DNA of 33,777 nucleotides, from positions 1 through 33,777 of the forward strand of contig JAOAKM010000009.1 of assembly GCA_026413605.1 (NCBI GenBank), read 5' to 3'. The first letter of the stretch is position 1; every line of letters starts with the position of its first letter. The stretch is from Candidatus Nezhaarchaeota archaeon. GTDB taxonomy: Archaea > Thermoproteota > Methanomethylicia > Nezhaarchaeales > B40-G2. Shown one piece after another: positions 32,193 to 33,777 of the stretch. The notes below the pieces were generated by a model. The model saw nothing but the letters and a program-made list of their open reading frames with translations, had not been told where the DNA came from and did not search any database. A program made the translations under genes and the position numbers.

Positions 32193-32202
32193 CTTATATC
32201 TT
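32193..32202 (-). promoter_or_regulatory. TATA box for the alcohol dehydrogenase gene
   Basis: AGATATAAGG on the - strand, about 33-42 nt upstream of the TTG at 32160. Confidence 0.55.
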
Positions 32203-32358
32203 TACTTGAAGCCAGCGGCTCATTAAGACAGCTTCTTCAGCCACGCGCATGGGGGCCCGTCGAGTACGTACGCATCGTTGGCACGCAGGGGTGCCAGCCT
32301 ATTCTAAGTAAAGCCGGGCCACTATAGCCTGCATAGATCTATAGATAGTAAATTCAAA

Positions 32359-32368
32359 ACTTTTATAG
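32359..32368 (+). promoter_or_regulatory. TATA box for the benzoyl-CoA-reductase-like operon
   Basis: ACTTTTATAG lies about 36-45 nt before the TTG at 32404 and is the only strong promoter-like element in the 243-bp divergent gap. Short leader expected. Confidence 0.5.
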
Positions 32369-32403
32369 ACCTGGAGGAAGGCTACATCTATGCGTGGTCT
32401 AGC

Positions 32404-33582
32404 TTGACCAGCGCTGAAGACCTCCTAGCCGAGTTCAAGGAAGTGGTGGAGAAGAGGCATGAGTACGCTAAGGCATGGAAGGAGCGAACTAACGGGAAGG
32501 TAGTGGGATTCTTCTGTACCTACGTCCCAGAGGAGATATTCTACGCAGTCGACAAAGTCCTACCAGTAAGGATTGCCCCGGGCCACTCGCTCGAGGGAAT
32601 GAGCGTAGTAGAGCCGTACATATACTCAATGTTCTGCCCGCTCTGCCGTGACTGCTGCGCCCAGGGCTTCCTAGGGCACTACGACTACCTCGACGGCATA
32701 TGCATAGGGCAGTCCTGCATACATATGAGGCAGGCGTTTAATGCCTGGAAGTTCTTCATGAAGCCAGATAGGGGCAAGGAGTACGAGTTCGCGTACTACA
32801 TCTACGTGCCGCACGGAGTCCAAAACCCGCCGGCCGTGCCGTACATGGCTGCTGAAGTAGGCGAGTTTAAGAGGGCTGTGGAGAAATGGGTAGGTAGGGA
32901 GATAGTAGATGCAGACGTGGATAAGGGCATTAAGATCATGAACAAGGCCCGCCGCCTCCTCGCGCGGCTCTACGAGCTAAGGAAGCGCGAGGAGCCGCCG
33001 ATCACGGGCACCGAGGCTCTGTATGTAACGCTAGCCGCTCAGTATAGCGATAAGCGAGAGTACGTAGATAAGCTCGAGAAGCTAGTGAAGCTCCTGCCTG
33101 ATCGTAGGCTAGAGCGCCAGGTCGGGTTCAGGTTAATGACCCTGAGCAGCTTCAACGATTTCGTCGACTTCATAGACAAGGTGGAGGGCCTAGGCTCCAC
33201 CGTAGTGGTTGATGAGCAGTGCTCAGGCTTTAGATACTTCTGGGGGGAGGTTGATGAGAAGAGCCCGGACCGGGCAATGGCGATTGCTGAGCGCTACATA
33301 CTTAAGAGGGTGCCTTGCCCAGCTAAGGACTGGCCTGAGCGCTGGAGGCTGGAGCACATCATGAGGCTGGCGAAGGAGTGGAAAGTGCAGGGAGCCCTCT
33401 ACCTACAGTATAAGTTCTGCGACCCGCATGAGCTAGACGTAGTCGCCGTCAGGGATGCTCTAAGCGAGGCGAAGATACCCATGTACTTCCTAGAGCTAGA
33501 CGTAACCGTGCCCTGGGGCCAGTTTAGGACTAGGGTAGAGGCGTTCTTCGAGGCTCTGGGAGGTATCGAAGAACTGTTTTAG
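32404..33582 (+). CDS. bcrC: class I benzoyl-CoA reductase subunit C-like (BcrC/BzdN/HgdB family)
   Basis: The 392 residues have the order of BcrC/BzdN: an N-terminal helix with YAKAWKERTNGKVVGFFCTYVP, a cysteine-rich MFCPLCRDCCAQGF segment (about 77-89), YDYLDGICIGQSCIHMRQAF, then the central KIMNKARRLLARLYELRKRE helix and C-terminal GSTVVVDEQCSG and LQYKFCDPHELD. These fit the 2-hydroxyacyl-CoA dehydratase/benzoyl-CoA reductase superfamily, where cysteines bind a [4Fe-4S] cluster at the catalytic interface. Benzoyl-CoA reductase needs ATP-dependent A and D subunits to supply electrons; these should lie beyond the right edge. TTG start. A 2-hydroxyacyl-CoA dehydratase is the alternative. Confidence 0.75.
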   Translation: MTSAEDLLAEFKEVVEKRHEYAKAWKERTNGKVVGFFCTYVPEEIFYAVDKVLPVRIAPGHSLEGMSVVEPYIYSMFCPLCRDCCAQGFLGHYDYLDGICIGQSCIHMRQAFNAWKFFMKPDRGKEYEFAYYIYVPHGVQNPPAVPYMAAEVGEFKRAVEKWVGREIVDADVDKGIKIMNKARRLLARLYELRKREEPPITGTEALYVTLAAQYSDKREYVDKLEKLVKLLPDRRLERQVGFRLMTLSSFNDFVDFIDKVEGLGSTVVVDEQCSGFRYFWGEVDEKSPDRAMAIAERYILKRVPCPAKDWPERWRLEHIMRLAKEWKVQGALYLQYKFCDPHELDVVAVRDALSEAKIPMYFLELDVTVPWGQFRTRVEAFFEALGGIEELF

Positions 33583-33600
33583 GCTAATGGAGGTGGGAGG

Positions 33601-33777
33601 ATGGTTAGGAAGGATGTGCCTGAATACCCGACTGAGCCTCTGAGGTGTTGGGATGAAGCGAAGGCGCTTAGAAGAAAGTATTACGAAGACTACCTAACTG
33701 CTCACGAGAAGGGGGCTATAAGGTGGGCTGGTGGAGCCTGGACCTTCAGCGCCATACCGGAGGGCCTAGGAGACGAC
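33601..33777 (+). CDS. bcrB: class I benzoyl-CoA reductase subunit B-like (BcrB/BzdO), 5' end only
   Basis: Read by hand from ATG 33601, with GGAGGTGGGAGG immediately upstream, the 59 residues begin with YPTEPLRCWDEAKALR, then KYYEDYLTAHEKGAIRWAGG and WTFSAIPEGLGDD. This beginning is highly typical of the second catalytic subunit of class I benzoyl-CoA reductase (BzdO/BadE/BcrB group), which binds benzoyl-CoA with BcrC. The frame is open at the window edge, so the gene is truncated only by the window. An 18-nt gap from the BcrC-like gene indicates one operon. Confidence 0.78.
   Translation, partial: MVRKDVPEYPTEPLRCWDEAKALRRKYYEDYLTAHEKGAIRWAGGAWTFSAIPEGLGDD

Noticed and set aside
1-33777. 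CRISPR array or insertion sequence
   Set aside because: No regularly spaced direct repeats and no transposase or terminal inverted repeats seen.
1-33777. High frequency of CTAG and CTA-Leu codons
   Set aside because: Striking by eye but spread evenly over all genes, so it is a genome habit rather than a local signal.

Overview
This window is archaeal. The signs are TATA-like elements 25-45 nt upstream of many starts, GTG or TTG starts on roughly half the genes, both subunits of the AcnX-type phosphomevalonate dehydratase of the archaeal mevalonate route, a thiolase paired with a DUF35 zinc-ribbon/OB-fold partner, HdrA-like proteins, an F420-type luciferase-like oxidoreductase, an archaeal-type phosphoglycolate phosphatase and an RtcB RNA ligase. 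The DNA is moderately GC-rich and genes are tightly packed. A Thermoproteota-type lineage seems likely, but nothing here fixes the taxon.

Left (1-5700): two overlapping HdrA-like flavoproteins read leftward and leave the window. They diverge from an operon of a 662-residue Old-Yellow-Enzyme/2-enoate-reductase-type flavoprotein, a small ATC-hydrolase/DUF6125-like protein and a 2[4Fe-4S] ferredoxin. This is a low-potential electron-transfer neighbourhood. Next (5700-14760) come general genes: two metallo-beta-lactamase-fold proteins, a flavin reductase-like protein, a cyclophilin-like protein, a DUF72 protein, a 1.1-kb gene-poor stretch with debris of a decayed gene, a hotdog thioesterase with a second DUF6125-like protein, TldD, AcnX small and large subunits, and an HD-domain protein.

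Middle (14890-20190): an F420-type oxidoreductase, then a leftward set of a DUF35 protein, an SCP2-type thiolase and a BamA/Oah-like 6-oxocyclohex-1-ene-1-carbonyl-CoA hydrolase that carries an extra C-terminal zinc ribbon. A heme-O-synthase-like prenyltransferase and a gamma-carbonic-anhydrase-like protein follow. From 20190 to 27190 are housekeeping genes: TrkH/TrkA potassium uptake, MscS (apparently starting at a non-standard codon), phosphoglycolate phosphatase, a radical SAM protein with a small partner, RtcB and a CBS protein. A lysine-methyltransferase-like gene follows, then a 0.5-kb non-coding stretch with several hairpins.

Right (28790-33777): a leftward operon of 3-hydroxyacyl-CoA dehydrogenase, enoyl-CoA hydratase and a COG2426 membrane protein, a leftward zinc alcohol dehydrogenase, and then a rightward pair resembling the C and B subunits of class I (ATP-dependent) benzoyl-CoA reductase. 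The second subunit runs off the edge.

Read together, the window holds most steps of an anaerobic benzoyl-CoA pathway: ring reduction (BcrC/BcrB-like), dienoyl-CoA hydration (crotonase), 6-hydroxy oxidation (Zn-ADH), ring hydrolysis (BamA-like), then 3-hydroxyacyl-CoA dehydrogenase and thiolase. HdrA, OYE and ferredoxin proteins are candidates for low-potential electron supply or extra enoate reduction. The pathway assignment is inference from families and proximity; substrates are not shown by sequence.
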